Shown: piece by piece, positions 23,668 to 33,340 of the stretch | Position numbering within the stretch: position 1 is the stretch's first letter | Layout of the letters: every line of letters starts with the position of its first letter | Assembly (NCBI GenBank): GCA_045615885.1 | Contig: JAZLFR010000078.1 | Coordinates: 1 to 50,709, forward strand | Direction of reading: 5' to 3' | From: UBA1765 sp045615885 | Lineage (GTDB): Bacteria > Fibrobacterota > Fibrobacteria > Fibrobacterales > Fibrobacteraceae | Length of the DNA: 50,709 nt | Translations under genes and position numbers: made by a program | Notes under the pieces: model-generated | What the model was told of the DNA's origin: nothing | The model's database searches: none | The model's input: the letters and a program-made list of their open reading frames with translations, nothing else

Positions 23668-25890
23668 ATGGCAGATTGGAAAAAATTTACTAGCATGACT
23701 GACGATCAGATGCAGTCTATCTGGGATTACGACTGCAAAGACCCGTTTTCGTTCCTCGGCATCCATCCGCTCGAAACGGACCGTGGTATCAAGACTGCCA
23801 TTCGCACCTACCAGCCGCATGCTGCGTATGTAAGTGGCGAGTCTCTTGAAGGCGATGTCGAATTCGATTTCGTAAAGCTTGGCGACACAGGCTTCTTTGA
23901 AGCTATCCTCGACTTGGACTACGATCCGTTCAAGTACCGTCTGAAGATCACGCTTGGCGATGGCAACTCCTATTCCGTCATCGACCCGTATTGCTACATG
24001 CCGGTCCTTACCGATTTTGACCGCTATCTGATCAATGCCGGCACTCACTACGAACTTTACCGCAAGCTCGGTGCAAACATACTCACGCACGAAGGTGTGA
24101 GCGGTGTCCACTTTGCAGTCTGGGCTCCGAACGCACGCGCCGTTGCCGTCGTCGGTAACTTCAATTCCTGGGATGGCCGTCGCCACCCGATGCGCCGCCT
24201 CGGTGAAAGTGGCGTATGGGAAATTTTTGTTCCTGAACTTGGCGAAAACGAACTTTACCGTTTTGAAATCCATGGTGCAGACGGTGGCCTTCACGTAAAG
24301 ATCGACCCGCTTGCAAAGCTCAGCGAAGTGCGCCCGGCTACAGCTTCCATTACGACCCACCTCGATGGCTACGAATGGGGCGACGACCTTTACATGTGGA
24401 CTCACACAGCTACCAAGGTGTTTGGCAGCCCAATGAACATTTACGAAGTTCACGCCGGTTCCTGGAAGCGCGATCCCGCCGACCCGGACCGCTTCCTCAA
24501 CTGGGACGAACTTTCTGAAACGCTCATTCCTTACCTCAAGGAAATGGGTTACACCCATGTGGAATTCCTGCCGCTCGCAGAACACCCGCTCGATGAATCC
24601 TGGGGCTACCAGGTGACCGGTTACTATTCTCCGACCAGCCGTTACGGTACGCCGGACCAGTTCCGCCACTTTGTGGACCTTTGCCACCAGAACGAAATCG
24701 GCGTTATCCTTGACTGGGTTCCGGCGCATTTCCCGAAAGATGCTCATGCACTTGGCCGCTTCGACGGCACTGCCTGCTATGAACACGAAGACCCGCGCAA
24801 GGGTGAACACCCGCACTGGGGCACATACATCTTTAACTATGCCCGCAATGAAGTTTCGAACTTCCTCATTTCCAATGCAATCTACTGGATGAAGGAATTC
24901 CACTGCGACGGCCTCCGTGTTGATGCTGTTGCAAGTATGCTCTACCTTGACTACGGTAAGGGCCCGGGCGGCTGGGTTCCGAATAAGGACGGCGGCAACA
25001 TCAACTACGATACCCTTGAATTCCTCAAGCATTTGAATAGCGTCATGGGCCGCTTGACTCCGCACGCCATTCTCATTGCCGAAGAATCCACAAGCTTCCC
25101 GAGCATTACACGCCCGCCGGAACAGGGCGGCCTCGGTTTCCATTACAAGTGGAACATGGGCTGGATGAACGACTTCCTTAGCTACATTCAGCACGAACCG
25201 ATCCACCGTAAGTACCACCACAACCAGCTTACATTCAGCATGGTCTATGCTTATTCCGAAAACTTCATCCAGGTCTTTAGCCACGATGAAGTTGTACACG
25301 GCAAGGGTTCCATGCTCGGCAAGATGCCTGGTGACAACTGGCAGAAGTTTGCAAACCTCCGTTTGACTTATGCATTCCAGTTCGCACACCCGGGTAAAAA
25401 GTTGAACTTCATGGGCAATGACTACGGTCAGTTCCGTGAATGGAATGAAAAACGTTCCCTCGACTGGCACTTGCTCACATGGGATTCCCATTACAAGACC
25501 CACGAAATGTTCAAGGTGCTTGGTCACTTGTACAAGCAGGAAGCTGCCTTCTGGGAAGTGGACCACCACAACGCAGGTTTCGAATGGATCTGGTGCGATG
25601 ATGCCGACAACTCCATCGTAAGCTTTGTTCGCAGAAGCGCCAAGGGCGAGCAGATTCTTTGCGTGTTCAACTTCACTCCGGTGCCGCGCCACAACTACCG
25701 TGTCGGTGCTCCGCAGTGGGGCGTATGGAAGGAAGTGTTCAATACGGATGCAGAAGCATTTGGCGGCAGCAATGTCGGCAATTCCGGCGAAGTCCGTACC
25801 GACGACGTTCCATGGCAGAATCGCCAGTGGAGCATCAACATGAATCTCCCGCCGCTCGGCGCCGTGTTCTTCAAGCGTCAAGAAGACTAA
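23668..25890 (+). CDS. glgB: 1,4-alpha-glucan branching enzyme
   Basis: The 740-residue protein has the GlgB layout: an N1 domain, a CBM48 domain with GVSGVHFAVWAPNA and NFNSWDGRRHPMR near residues 148-176, a GH13 barrel, and a C-terminal beta domain. Catalytic motifs are present: DWVPAHFPKD, the nucleophile Asp419 in GLRVDAVASM, the acid/base Glu in LIAEESTSF (472/473), and FSHDEVVHGKGSM with Asp540. It introduces alpha-1,6 branches into glycogen. It is a single-gene unit bounded by a terminator, with GGAGAG before the ATG. A long open frame on the opposite strand is a shadow of its biased codon use. Confidence 0.96.
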   Translation: MADWKKFTSMTDDQMQSIWDYDCKDPFSFLGIHPLETDRGIKTAIRTYQPHAAYVSGESLEGDVEFDFVKLGDTGFFEAILDLDYDPFKYRLKITLGDGNSYSVIDPYCYMPVLTDFDRYLINAGTHYELYRKLGANILTHEGVSGVHFAVWAPNARAVAVVGNFNSWDGRRHPMRRLGESGVWEIFVPELGENELYRFEIHGADGGLHVKIDPLAKLSEVRPATASITTHLDGYEWGDDLYMWTHTATKVFGSPMNIYEVHAGSWKRDPADPDRFLNWDELSETLIPYLKEMGYTHVEFLPLAEHPLDESWGYQVTGYYSPTSRYGTPDQFRHFVDLCHQNEIGVILDWVPAHFPKDAHALGRFDGTACYEHEDPRKGEHPHWGTYIFNYARNEVSNFLISNAIYWMKEFHCDGLRVDAVASMLYLDYGKGPGGWVPNKDGGNINYDTLEFLKHLNSVMGRLTPHAILIAEESTSFPSITRPPEQGGLGFHYKWNMGWMNDFLSYIQHEPIHRKYHHNQLTFSMVYAYSENFIQVFSHDEVVHGKGSMLGKMPGDNWQKFANLRLTYAFQFAHPGKKLNFMGNDYGQFREWNEKRSLDWHLLTWDSHYKTHEMFKVLGHLYKQEAAFWEVDHHNAGFEWIWCDDADNSIVSFVRRSAKGEQILCVFNFTPVPRHNYRVGAPQWGVWKEVFNTDAEAFGGSNVGNSGEVRTDDVPWQNRQWSINMNLPPLGAVFFKRQED

Positions 25891-25905
25891 GCTTTGACAA
25901 GAACG

Positions 25906-25943
25906 AAAAAGAGCGACCAGTAAAAAGGCCGCTCTTTTTTTTT
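25906..25943 (+). terminator. rho-independent terminator after glgB
   Basis: AAAAAGAGCGACC pairs with GGCCGCTCTTTTT with one mismatch, loop AGTAAAAA, followed by a run of T at 25934-25943. Confidence 0.85.
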
Positions 25944-26018
25944 GCATCAGTCATTGCCTAAATGCAAAATGGGAATATACTGTAGAATATCTGGAACCAC
26001 TCCCGACGTCAGATTTTT

Positions 26019-27413
26019 ATGAATTCCTCCTGTTTTGACTTAAGTACCTCGATGTACGCTGCGAAAGACCTTGACTTCTGCTTTTCTGGCGAAGCGCTAA
26101 AAAACATGTTTGAAGGCAAGAACCTTGGGCGGAAACTTGAAAATATTTTGCCTCGCTTAGACGATGGCTCTGTTCAAAGGACTGCTTTCATTCCTGTCAA
26201 ACTGAATGAGAACCACGGCAGAGCAATGTGGACGATGATGCAGTCGTCTGCACCCCGAGAGGAGTTCCCCGGCTTTGCAAAATTTTTGAATGGAGAAACT
26301 GTTTTTGTTTCGAACAACAAGCTTCATGTTTATGCATCGGCTTTGAATGTTTCCAATATTCAGAATTTTGTTCAATGCGTGGTTCGCTTGCTGAAACCTT
26401 CAGAAACGTTTATGAATGTGAGCGTGGATTCATGCATTGTGGAGTCGTCGGTTGCCATTTCCGATTTTCAGACATTCCCCGGCGGAACCCAGTACACACC
26501 CCGAAACAGGAACTCCATGAATTACTGGATGCTTTATCGCCTAATCAATTATGATACCTATGAAATGCTCGCTACCAAGTATGAGTTCGACATCACTTTC
26601 ACTGTTGCTCTTAAAATGAGGGAACCGCTTTCGCAAAAGCATTGCCTGGAAAAGTATGAAGCAGGCGTTTCAAGTGAATGCGTATGCGAAATCCTTCAGG
26701 ATATCATGGCGAATCCCGGTAGGTTTGAATTTTCAGATGACGAAGAGAAAGTTTGGCTGATTCCATCGACATTTGAAGAAGCCGAGGCGTGCTTTAGAAA
26801 GCGCGTCGTTCAAGGAAGCCCTTGCAAAATGAGTGCGTTTGTGAACACGCTTATGAATAGCACTGACAATGAGCAAGTTCGTGCAGGCCTTAACATATTC
26901 AAACTGTTGAAGCAAGGCGTATATAGTGTTACTCGCAAAAGAAAACGCCTCTTCTATTTGAGCTTGAATGCTGCTGTGAATTCGAAGGATTTTTCGACAA
27001 ATCTATTCTCGATGGAGTTTGCACTAGATGACCTTTTAGCTGTCTTGCGGCAAGTGGTGCGAATGAATTCGAAACCAGGCAATTGGAGCGAAATGCAGGA
27101 AAAGCTGGGTGGCATGTCCATGTTGAGTTTTGGAAACGGCAATGCGCTTTATGTTGATTTTGTAAATCTTTTGAACAGCGATGATTTTGCAGAAAATGTT
27201 CAGAATGCTGCGGTCTTGAAATTGCTATTGCAAGATTTGAAACTGGGCCTCGAAACTGTCAGGCGTGTTGTCGACAACTCGCAGGATATGAATAACCAAA
27301 TCGTTGCCGACACCATGTACAATGCTGTTGTCATGGATCCGTTTTCTTACGTCAATGACGGGAATCTAGTTGTGTCCAGTTTTGCGAAGGCGTGCGTTAA
27401 CGGAGGATTCTAG
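26019..27413 (+). CDS. cytoplasmic protein of unknown function
   Basis: The 464-residue product has no signal peptide and no membrane segments. The first half is mixed alpha/beta (GRAMWTMMQ, NNKLHVYASALN, VDSCIVESSVAI); the second half, from about residue 235, is mostly helical with hydrophobic heptad-like spacing. I recognise no family. The start has no clear ribosome site. Its last 48 bases overlap the 3' end of the convergent MATE gene in another frame, and there is no terminator between the two. Base use is somewhat more AT-rich than in glgB. Confidence 0.7.
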   Translation: MNSSCFDLSTSMYAAKDLDFCFSGEALKNMFEGKNLGRKLENILPRLDDGSVQRTAFIPVKLNENHGRAMWTMMQSSAPREEFPGFAKFLNGETVFVSNNKLHVYASALNVSNIQNFVQCVVRLLKPSETFMNVSVDSCIVESSVAISDFQTFPGGTQYTPRNRNSMNYWMLYRLINYDTYEMLATKYEFDITFTVALKMREPLSQKHCLEKYEAGVSSECVCEILQDIMANPGRFEFSDDEEKVWLIPSTFEEAEACFRKRVVQGSPCKMSAFVNTLMNSTDNEQVRAGLNIFKLLKQGVYSVTRKRKRLFYLSLNAAVNSKDFSTNLFSMEFALDDLLAVLRQVVRMNSKPGNWSEMQEKLGGMSMLSFGNGNALYVDFVNLLNSDDFAENVQNAAVLKLLLQDLKLGLETVRRVVDNSQDMNNQIVADTMYNAVVMDPFSYVNDGNLVVSSFAKACVNGGF

Positions 27414-28721
27414 CCAAAGGAATGCTCCGATGCAAATGAAGGCAGAAAGCGTGGAGCCAAGGAGCGTGGCGATGCCCATGGGCACGAGCGTAGCCGGGTA
27501 CCAGATGGAGGCAAGATAGGCACCCGGAATGCGGAGCGTGACGATTGAAATTGCGTTGTGCACAAATGAAATGATGGACTTGTTGCAGGCGCAAAAATAC
27601 CCGCTGAAGCAGAAGTGGATGCCGGCGACGATGCAGTCAAATACATAGGCGCGAAGGTAGCCCGTTCCAAGCACGATCACATTCACGTTGTCTGTGAAAA
27701 GCGAGAGGGTTGGAGCCGAAATGAACTGGAAAACAACTGCGCAGACAAGACCGAAAATTCCAGCAATCGCAGCGCCGCCGTACAATGTTTTTTTGGCGCG
27801 CCCGCGTTCGCCTGCGCCAAGGTTCTGCGCGCTGACGGCAGACACGGTGGAAAGCATTGCCGATGGAATCAGGAACAGGAAGCAGATTATTTTTTCGACG
27901 ATGCCTACTGCAGCCGCGACTTCCAGGCCTCGGGAGTTTGCTATGATGGTGATGAACAGAAACGAAACCTGGATGAAGCCGTCTTGCAGCGCGATGGGGA
28001 AGCCGATTTTTAGAATGTTGCCAAGGACTGCGCTATGCAACTTGAAATCGCGCTTGCGCAGGCTTATTCCGAATTTGGAACTGCGCATGGCTAACACGGA
28101 AATTGCAACGCTCACAGCTTGCGATATCACTGTAGCAACGGCGGCGCCTGCGGCGCCGGTGTTAAGCGCTCCGATGAACAGGTAGTCAAGGCCTATGTTC
28201 AAAACGCAGGCGATTGCTGCAAAGTACATGGGGCTCTTGGAATCGCCGAGGCCGCGGAACGATGCGGCAATCACATTGTATGCCGTAATGAACGGAATGC
28301 CTGCGAAGCAGATCGTCAGGTACTTGATTGTATCGGGAACAGCTTCTTTTGGCGTTGAAAGAAGCGAAACAATGTTTGGGCAAAAGAACAGCAGCACCGC
28401 CATCGTGACCACGGCTATGCCACTGAACAGGACAGTCGTGTTGCCGAGAATTTTAGAAATGCGCTGCAGCTTGTTGCCGCCGACGGCGTGGCTTATGAGC
28501 ACCGTGGTGCCCATGGCAAGCCCGACTAGGATCACCGTCAAAAAGTGCATGACCTGGCTGCCCACGGAAACCGCCGTAATGCCTGCGGCGTCCGTGAACT
28601 GGCCCACAATGAACAGGTCTGCCATGCCATAGAGCGTTTGCAAAAAATACGAAAGCAGATACGGGATAGAGAATATCCCGATATTCTTTAGAATGCTGCC
28701 TTGGGTAAGATTGCGTGGCAT
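27366..28721 (-). CDS. MATE-family efflux transporter
   Basis: The 451-residue protein has twelve expected membrane segments in two halves, starting NLTQGSILKNIGIFSIPYLL. Family landmarks include YGMADLFIVGQF, VGSQVMHFLTVILVGLAMG, the central FRGLGDSKSP motif, and the second-half counterpart GFPIALQDGFIQVSF. MATE proteins export cationic drugs or metabolites using a Na+ or H+ gradient. The gene begins 12 bases after the stop of the GH8 enzyme gene, so the two are probably one transcript. No substrate can be inferred. The C-terminal 16 codons overlap the convergent gene 26019-27413. Confidence 0.9.
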   Translation of the reverse strand: MPRNLTQGSILKNIGIFSIPYLLSYFLQTLYGMADLFIVGQFTDAAGITAVSVGSQVMHFLTVILVGLAMGTTVLISHAVGGNKLQRISKILGNTTVLFSGIAVVTMAVLLFFCPNIVSLLSTPKEAVPDTIKYLTICFAGIPFITAYNVIAASFRGLGDSKSPMYFAAIACVLNIGLDYLFIGALNTGAAGAAVATVISQAVSVAISVLAMRSSKFGISLRKRDFKLHSAVLGNILKIGFPIALQDGFIQVSFLFITIIANSRGLEVAAAVGIVEKIICFLFLIPSAMLSTVSAVSAQNLGAGERGRAKKTLYGGAAIAGIFGLVCAVVFQFISAPTLSLFTDNVNVIVLGTGYLRAYVFDCIVAGIHFCFSGYFCACNKSIISFVHNAISIVTLRIPGAYLASIWYPATLVPMGIATLLGSTLSAFICIGAFLWLESSVNARLRKTGHN

Positions 28722-28733
28722 GGCTTTGCTCTG

Positions 28734-29873
28734 TTACAGCTCGAATTTGCCTGAGCAGGCGAGAAGGCCGAGCATGTAGAGCATGCCGTCATAGTAGCGC
28801 CAGGTGCCTGTTGGCGGTTGCAGGTTCCACAAATCGTCGGCGAATGCCTTGATTTGCGGGTCGCCCTCTTCCAGGGCAAGCGTTGCAGCACCGTTCATGC
28901 CAATGAGGCCGACCGTGGCTTCGCGCGGTTCCGTCGGGAATGCGCTGCCGTCTATGCGGTAGTCCGCCTTGTACGGGCGGCGCGCATCCAAAAAGTTGAA
29001 CAGGCGTTTTACGGCGCCGCGTTCCCATGCCTTGACTTCTGCAAGTTCTGCGCTAAGGCCGTCTTTGCCGTAGTATGCATCGAGGGAGCTTGCGTCCAAG
29101 GCCAGGTTCCAGGCCACGCGCCAGGCGTCGCCACAAAAACAGTCGCTGGTCGGGTACCAGGGCGTTGCGCGCGGCGTACCATCGTATTCGCTGTATTCGG
29201 CGGAAAGGCCCGTTGCCGGGTGAACTGCCTTCTGCAGGTACTTGAAGCTGCTGGCCGCAACCTTGTTCCAAAAGTCGTCGCCTGTTTCGCGGGCGTAAAA
29301 GCGGTAGAAGGCGATGGTGTTGTAGCTTGGGTCCGTAAAGTCGTTGCCGTCGTTTGGCGAAAAGCGCGTAAGCATCTTTTCGTGGTCGAACATGGTATGC
29401 ACGTATTCGCACTTTTCCTTGTAGGCCATGGCATTGATGATTTCGATGCCTTCCTTTTTGTAGCTCGGTTCGTTGAACTTCTTCGCTGCAATGAGGAGAG
29501 CTGCAGCAAAGTATTCTTCTCCGTCCGGGGCGCTGCCCGGGTCCATCATCGAGAAATCCTTTGTAGAAACCTGCCAGGAATAGTAGCCCTTCCAAGGGCC
29601 TTCCTTGTTGAGCAGGTAGCGCTTCGAAAAATTCCAGAGCTTGTCGAATAGGTCGCGCTTGCCAAGGACTGCGGCTATTGTCATGCCGTAGCTCATGCCT
29701 TCGGAGCGTATGTCGCTGTGGCCAATGTCTTCGATGTAGGCGAGCTCGTCGTTTACTGTAAAACAGACGCGTTCGTTGTCTTTGTCGCCTTCAAAGAGGC
29801 TGTGAAAGGCTGTATCAAGCTTTGCTTCTATTTCTTCTGTGGTATGCCCGCATTCTAAAAATATGTTTCTCAT
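28734..29873 (-). CDS. glycoside hydrolase family 8, reducing-end xylose-releasing exo-oligoxylanase type
   Basis: The 379-residue protein lacks a signal peptide, so it acts in the cytoplasm. It matches the Rex subgroup of GH8: the N-terminus RNIFLECGHT, then DIRSEGMSYGM with the catalytic acid Glu58, and DPGSAPDGEEYFAAAL with Asp118. A further acidic site lies in SDCFCGDAWRVAWN. Rex enzymes (EC 3.2.1.156) remove xylose from the reducing end of short xylo-oligosaccharides. The start at 29873 (MRNIF) agrees with the family and follows TAAATTGTGCGAC; a 17-codon longer frame is less likely. It is the first gene of a pair with the MATE transporter. Confidence 0.9.
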   Translation of the reverse strand: MRNIFLECGHTTEEIEAKLDTAFHSLFEGDKDNERVCFTVNDELAYIEDIGHSDIRSEGMSYGMTIAAVLGKRDLFDKLWNFSKRYLLNKEGPWKGYYSWQVSTKDFSMMDPGSAPDGEEYFAAALLIAAKKFNEPSYKKEGIEIINAMAYKEKCEYVHTMFDHEKMLTRFSPNDGNDFTDPSYNTIAFYRFYARETGDDFWNKVAASSFKYLQKAVHPATGLSAEYSEYDGTPRATPWYPTSDCFCGDAWRVAWNLALDASSLDAYYGKDGLSAELAEVKAWERGAVKRLFNFLDARRPYKADYRIDGSAFPTEPREATVGLIGMNGAATLALEEGDPQIKAFADDLWNLQPPTGTWRYYDGMLYMLGLLACSGKFEL

Positions 29874-30014
29874 GTCGCACAATTTAGCAAAATGGTTGCA
29901 TAAGGCTGGCTTTAAAAAATTCAATTTTTGAAAGTAACCCCCAATGTGTTTGAATTTATAGTGTCGTATTTTATAAGGATTGCTTTTTTTGTGCGTTTTT
30001 GTTAGATTGTTTGT

Positions 30015-31253
30015 ATGGAAATTTTATTATTCGCCTTGGCCTTTCTGCTGTCGCTTTCCGTTTGTGCGACTGCTTTGGTGATTTCTAGATATAGGAATCA
30101 AAGAAATTTAATTTCCAATACTCTTTCATTTCGCCATGGGACACTCATATTGGTGTCTGAATCGTTTGATATTATTCGGATTTTTCCGTCGCTTGAGGCG
30201 GAACGGTTTACGCAAATAACCCTGGACGGAAGTTTCCTTTCCATATTTAGCGAAGAATTTGCCCAAACGTTGCGGTCGAACATGGCCTTGGCAAAAGAAA
30301 AAGGTCGTTCCCCCGAAAGCATGGTGCGCTTGAATGCGGCAAATGGCGGTGACTGGTATAAGGCAGCCTTCTCCCGTTTTTCAGGATCGGCCGGAACGGA
30401 GTTCATTTGTTCGCTGGAGCCAATGAACGATTTGATGAACCTTCAGCAGACTGCTTACGACAGTCGCAAAAAGATCGATGCAATCCGAAAGGCGGTCTTT
30501 GATGTTTTGTGGTGCATCGACATTGAAACGCGCCGCGTGACCTTGTTTAATGATGTGCTTGACTCCAGGCATGGTGCGCTTTCCAGGCCGGCTGGCGAGT
30601 ACCCCTTGCGAGAACTTGTCGTGCTGCAGGATTATCTGCATTTTGAAACACGCTTGAATGAGCGTGTAAAGAATTTCGTGAAGTATGGCGCGGACCTGGG
30701 GAGCGACCACATTTTGAATTTACGCATGATAGCGCCGCAGCATACGAGTGTATGGCATGCCTTGCGCGGCGTTATTTTACGCGACGACAATGGACGCTTG
30801 CTCATGTACGGTTCTTCGCACCGCTTGGAACGCCTGCAGTTCCCCGGAGCAGACCCTGTGGACTTTAGCAACATGTTTAGCGTTGTTCTCAACAGCTCTG
30901 TCCTTCGCATCTTCTGGTGCGACCTGGACGGTCATGTGCTAGGCGGCAATTCAGCTTATGCAAGGGACATGGATAGATCGATGCTTGAAGATTTGCAATC
31001 TATTTGCATTGCCGATTTTAAAGGCCCGCAGGAGTATGGAATGCGATTCTTCTATTCCCATTTGCATAAAATGCGTGAAGAAAAATTTGTTGGGCCTGTG
31101 GTCAGGCCGTTCTCGTTCCCGGCTGGGCGCGGTGGAGACTACCCGGATGTTGATGGTCAAATGGAATTGATTCCGATGACTGATGAAAACGGGGAACTTG
31201 TCGGAGGTCTTTTCATTTACAGCATTTCCGATGAACACCCTCAAGCGAATTGA
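30015..31253 (+). CDS. membrane-anchored PAS-like sensor without a recognisable output domain
   Basis: The 412-residue protein has one N-terminal membrane helix (residues 2-24, MEILLFALAFLLSLS) followed by a cytoplasmic region that looks like three successive PAS-like units: about 38-135 (LILVSESFDIIRIFPSL), 150-275 (VFDVLWCIDIETRRVTLFND) and 285-405 (SSVLRIFWCDLDGHVLGGNSAYARD). No kinase, GGDEF, EAL or helix-turn-helix domain follows. It may pass its signal by protein contact. The call rests on fold-like patterns only. It precedes the Wzi-like gene by 25 bases on the same strand. Confidence 0.6.
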   Translation: MEILLFALAFLLSLSVCATALVISRYRNQRNLISNTLSFRHGTLILVSESFDIIRIFPSLEAERFTQITLDGSFLSIFSEEFAQTLRSNMALAKEKGRSPESMVRLNAANGGDWYKAAFSRFSGSAGTEFICSLEPMNDLMNLQQTAYDSRKKIDAIRKAVFDVLWCIDIETRRVTLFNDVLDSRHGALSRPAGEYPLRELVVLQDYLHFETRLNERVKNFVKYGADLGSDHILNLRMIAPQHTSVWHALRGVILRDDNGRLLMYGSSHRLERLQFPGADPVDFSNMFSVVLNSSVLRIFWCDLDGHVLGGNSAYARDMDRSMLEDLQSICIADFKGPQEYGMRFFYSHLHKMREEKFVGPVVRPFSFPAGRGGDYPDVDGQMELIPMTDENGELVGGLFIYSISDEHPQAN

Positions 31254-31278
31254 CGATTCTTTTACTAATTTTTTGCCG

Positions 31279-32832
31279 ATGAGAATTGTACACCGCTATT
31301 TGATGTCTGTCGCTGTTATGGCGCTTGCCCTTGCCAATGTTGCCATGGCTGCGTCCCCTGTGGTTTCTGCAGAACGAACAAGGAATTTGCGCCTGCTGGA
31401 AACGGTTCCGATGATGTTTGAATACCATCGTCAGACTGTTGGCCATGAAGCTCAATTCTATACATATCCCCGTCGTGACACTACGTTCCGCAAGAATTTC
31501 GCCAAGACCGAGGGCAAGGCCTTGCTTGTCTACGAAAGCAATTGTGGCGGTTCGCTTTCTGGCTATGGCGCGGCTTACAACTGTGAAGACACAACTTCGC
31601 TCCCGAAAATTGCACTTGCCGTAAGTTTGATTGGCGGTTTGGATTACCGTGGCGGTGAAGCCCTTGGCGACACGATTTGGCCTAGCATTGATGGCGGTGT
31701 CTATTTGCGCGGCTATGCCGATTCCATTGACTTTGTTTTAGATGCTCGCATTTATGACGAAGCCCATTCCGCCGAAAAGCCCAAGTCCTGGGATCGTGAA
31801 TTTTTGGAAGTACAGAAGGAAGAAAATAACTCTGGCGTGGAATATACCAGCTATGCCCGTTACCGCACCCACTTTGCCTTGAATTACGATTGGCTGCGTC
31901 TTGATTTTGGCCGTGACGTTATGCATTGGGGGCCTGGCTATTACAACAACCTGAGCTTGAACCAGTTTGCCCTCCCTTACAACATGATGTCGCTCGACAT
32001 GCAGCTCGGCCCGCTTCGTGTAATGTCTTTCTATGGCGATTTGAGAATTTTCAGCAGCATGAGCATAAAGAATAGGGACGAAACAAGAAATATTTTTGGC
32101 CACCGCTACGAGCTTGCCGCAGGTGACCTGACATTTGGCATTAGCGAACTTACCGTGCTTTACAACAACATGAAGCCCTGGCTCTTTGTTCCGACCGCAC
32201 CGCTCTTTATGGAAAAGGGGAACTATTCGGAAGATTCCAATAACGGTTCTTTGTCGTTTGATTTGAACTATCGATTCTTCAATGCGTTCCGCGTGTATAC
32301 GGAATTCTTCCTTGATGACATGGAAAGCCCGGTAAGCCTTGTAAAGAACGATAACATTGAAGCGAAGTGGGCCTGGATGGCTGGTGCGCAGCTTGCACAT
32401 GACTTCCATATCAAGGGTCACTTGCTTGAGACGGGTTCCATTGCGGAATACGCCCGCGTGGAACCGTATGTTTATTCCCATTTCTCTGCCTATACGGCCC
32501 AGATGGCACACCTCGGCTACCCGCTGGGCAATCCGAACGGCCCGAACAGCCAGACGGTTGATTGGGCTTTGTATGCTCGTCTTGACCATCGGATCTATGT
32601 GGGCTTGCGCAACACCTGGCTTTGGAAGGGAACCGACTATGGCAGCGCGGTGAACGACACGACTCCGCGTGTGGATCACATGAAAATCCATAAAAAGTTC
32701 CTTGATGGCGCAAAAATGAAGTATTCTCTGAGCCCGGCTTTGAGCTATGAAGGGCAATATGTTGCTTTTATGGGCGAAGTCACGCTTTTTGAGGATAAGA
32801 AAGTCTATTTGCGCACCGGCTTCAAGTGGTAA
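31279..32832 (+). CDS. outer-membrane beta-barrel protein, Wzi (capsule assembly)-like
   Basis: From the ATG at 31279 the product has 517 residues: signal peptide MRIVHRYLMSVAVMALAL then NVAMA, followed by a long series of amphipathic strands. The segment WLRLDFGRDVMHWGPGYYNN, then LSLNQFALPYNMM, resembles the conserved core of Wzi-type barrels, which bind surface polysaccharide in other bacteria. The protein ends VYLRTGFKW, an aromatic end expected of barrels. Earlier in-frame ATGs (31183, 31231) overlap the PAS gene and would bury the signal peptide. The function is an inference from pattern; another large porin-like family is possible. Confidence 0.65.
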   Translation: MRIVHRYLMSVAVMALALANVAMAASPVVSAERTRNLRLLETVPMMFEYHRQTVGHEAQFYTYPRRDTTFRKNFAKTEGKALLVYESNCGGSLSGYGAAYNCEDTTSLPKIALAVSLIGGLDYRGGEALGDTIWPSIDGGVYLRGYADSIDFVLDARIYDEAHSAEKPKSWDREFLEVQKEENNSGVEYTSYARYRTHFALNYDWLRLDFGRDVMHWGPGYYNNLSLNQFALPYNMMSLDMQLGPLRVMSFYGDLRIFSSMSIKNRDETRNIFGHRYELAAGDLTFGISELTVLYNNMKPWLFVPTAPLFMEKGNYSEDSNNGSLSFDLNYRFFNAFRVYTEFFLDDMESPVSLVKNDNIEAKWAWMAGAQLAHDFHIKGHLLETGSIAEYARVEPYVYSHFSAYTAQMAHLGYPLGNPNGPNSQTVDWALYARLDHRIYVGLRNTWLWKGTDYGSAVNDTTPRVDHMKIHKKFLDGAKMKYSLSPALSYEGQYVAFMGEVTLFEDKKVYLRTGFKW

Positions 32833-32865
32833 AGACTATATTTCGGGTGTTGGATATAGGATCGT

Positions 32866-33288
32866 ATGGCTGATTTATTGAACAATTCAAATTCCGATGC
32901 TTTCGCAGGATTGCGCGAACATGCCATACCTTTTTTTCGCCGTCACATTGGCGAAGTCTTTGCTTTTTTCAAGGAACGCCGCAACTATTCTTCTACACCG
33001 CTCGATACCATAGACTTGCTGCAGATGTTTTTGCGCGAACGCAAGATGCCCTTTGACATGCGTCAGTACATGATGGCGCAGAGCGAGTTCATAAAGGCGC
33101 ATGTGCCTGATAATCTGCCTGCTGAGGAACGCCAGAAGGCTGTCGGTGCATGGATCAAGCGCTATGCTGAAGAACACCGAGACAAGGCCATTGAACTGCA
33201 ATGCGCATTCATACAGGCGGAACGTGACTGGATTGTTCCTGAAATAGACAAGATGCTCTTTGACTTTGATGAGCACCAGAAACTTTAA
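32866..33288 (+). CDS. small helical cytoplasmic protein of unknown function
   Basis: The 140-residue protein is predicted almost entirely helical and charged, without signal or membrane segments. It has aromatic-basic clusters (FFRRHIGEVFAFFKERRNY) and an acidic end. No family is recognised. It lies 33 bases after the Wzi-like gene on the same strand, and a TATATTTC element sits in that gap, so it may have its own promoter. Codon use matches the neighbours. Confidence 0.65.
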   Translation: MADLLNNSNSDAFAGLREHAIPFFRRHIGEVFAFFKERRNYSSTPLDTIDLLQMFLRERKMPFDMRQYMMAQSEFIKAHVPDNLPAEERQKAVGAWIKRYAEEHRDKAIELQCAFIQAERDWIVPEIDKMLFDFDEHQKL

Positions 33289-33340
33289 TTTGTTTCCAAA
33301 AAAATTTTAAATTTGAGTCAACTTCTACAAGGAGATAAAA

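Noticed and set aside
23611..25947. A 778-codon open frame on the minus strand across glgB
   Set aside because: It mirrors glgB, whose motifs and ribosome site are clear. The opposite-strand protein shows no family features; strong codon bias in glgB suppresses stop codons on the other strand.
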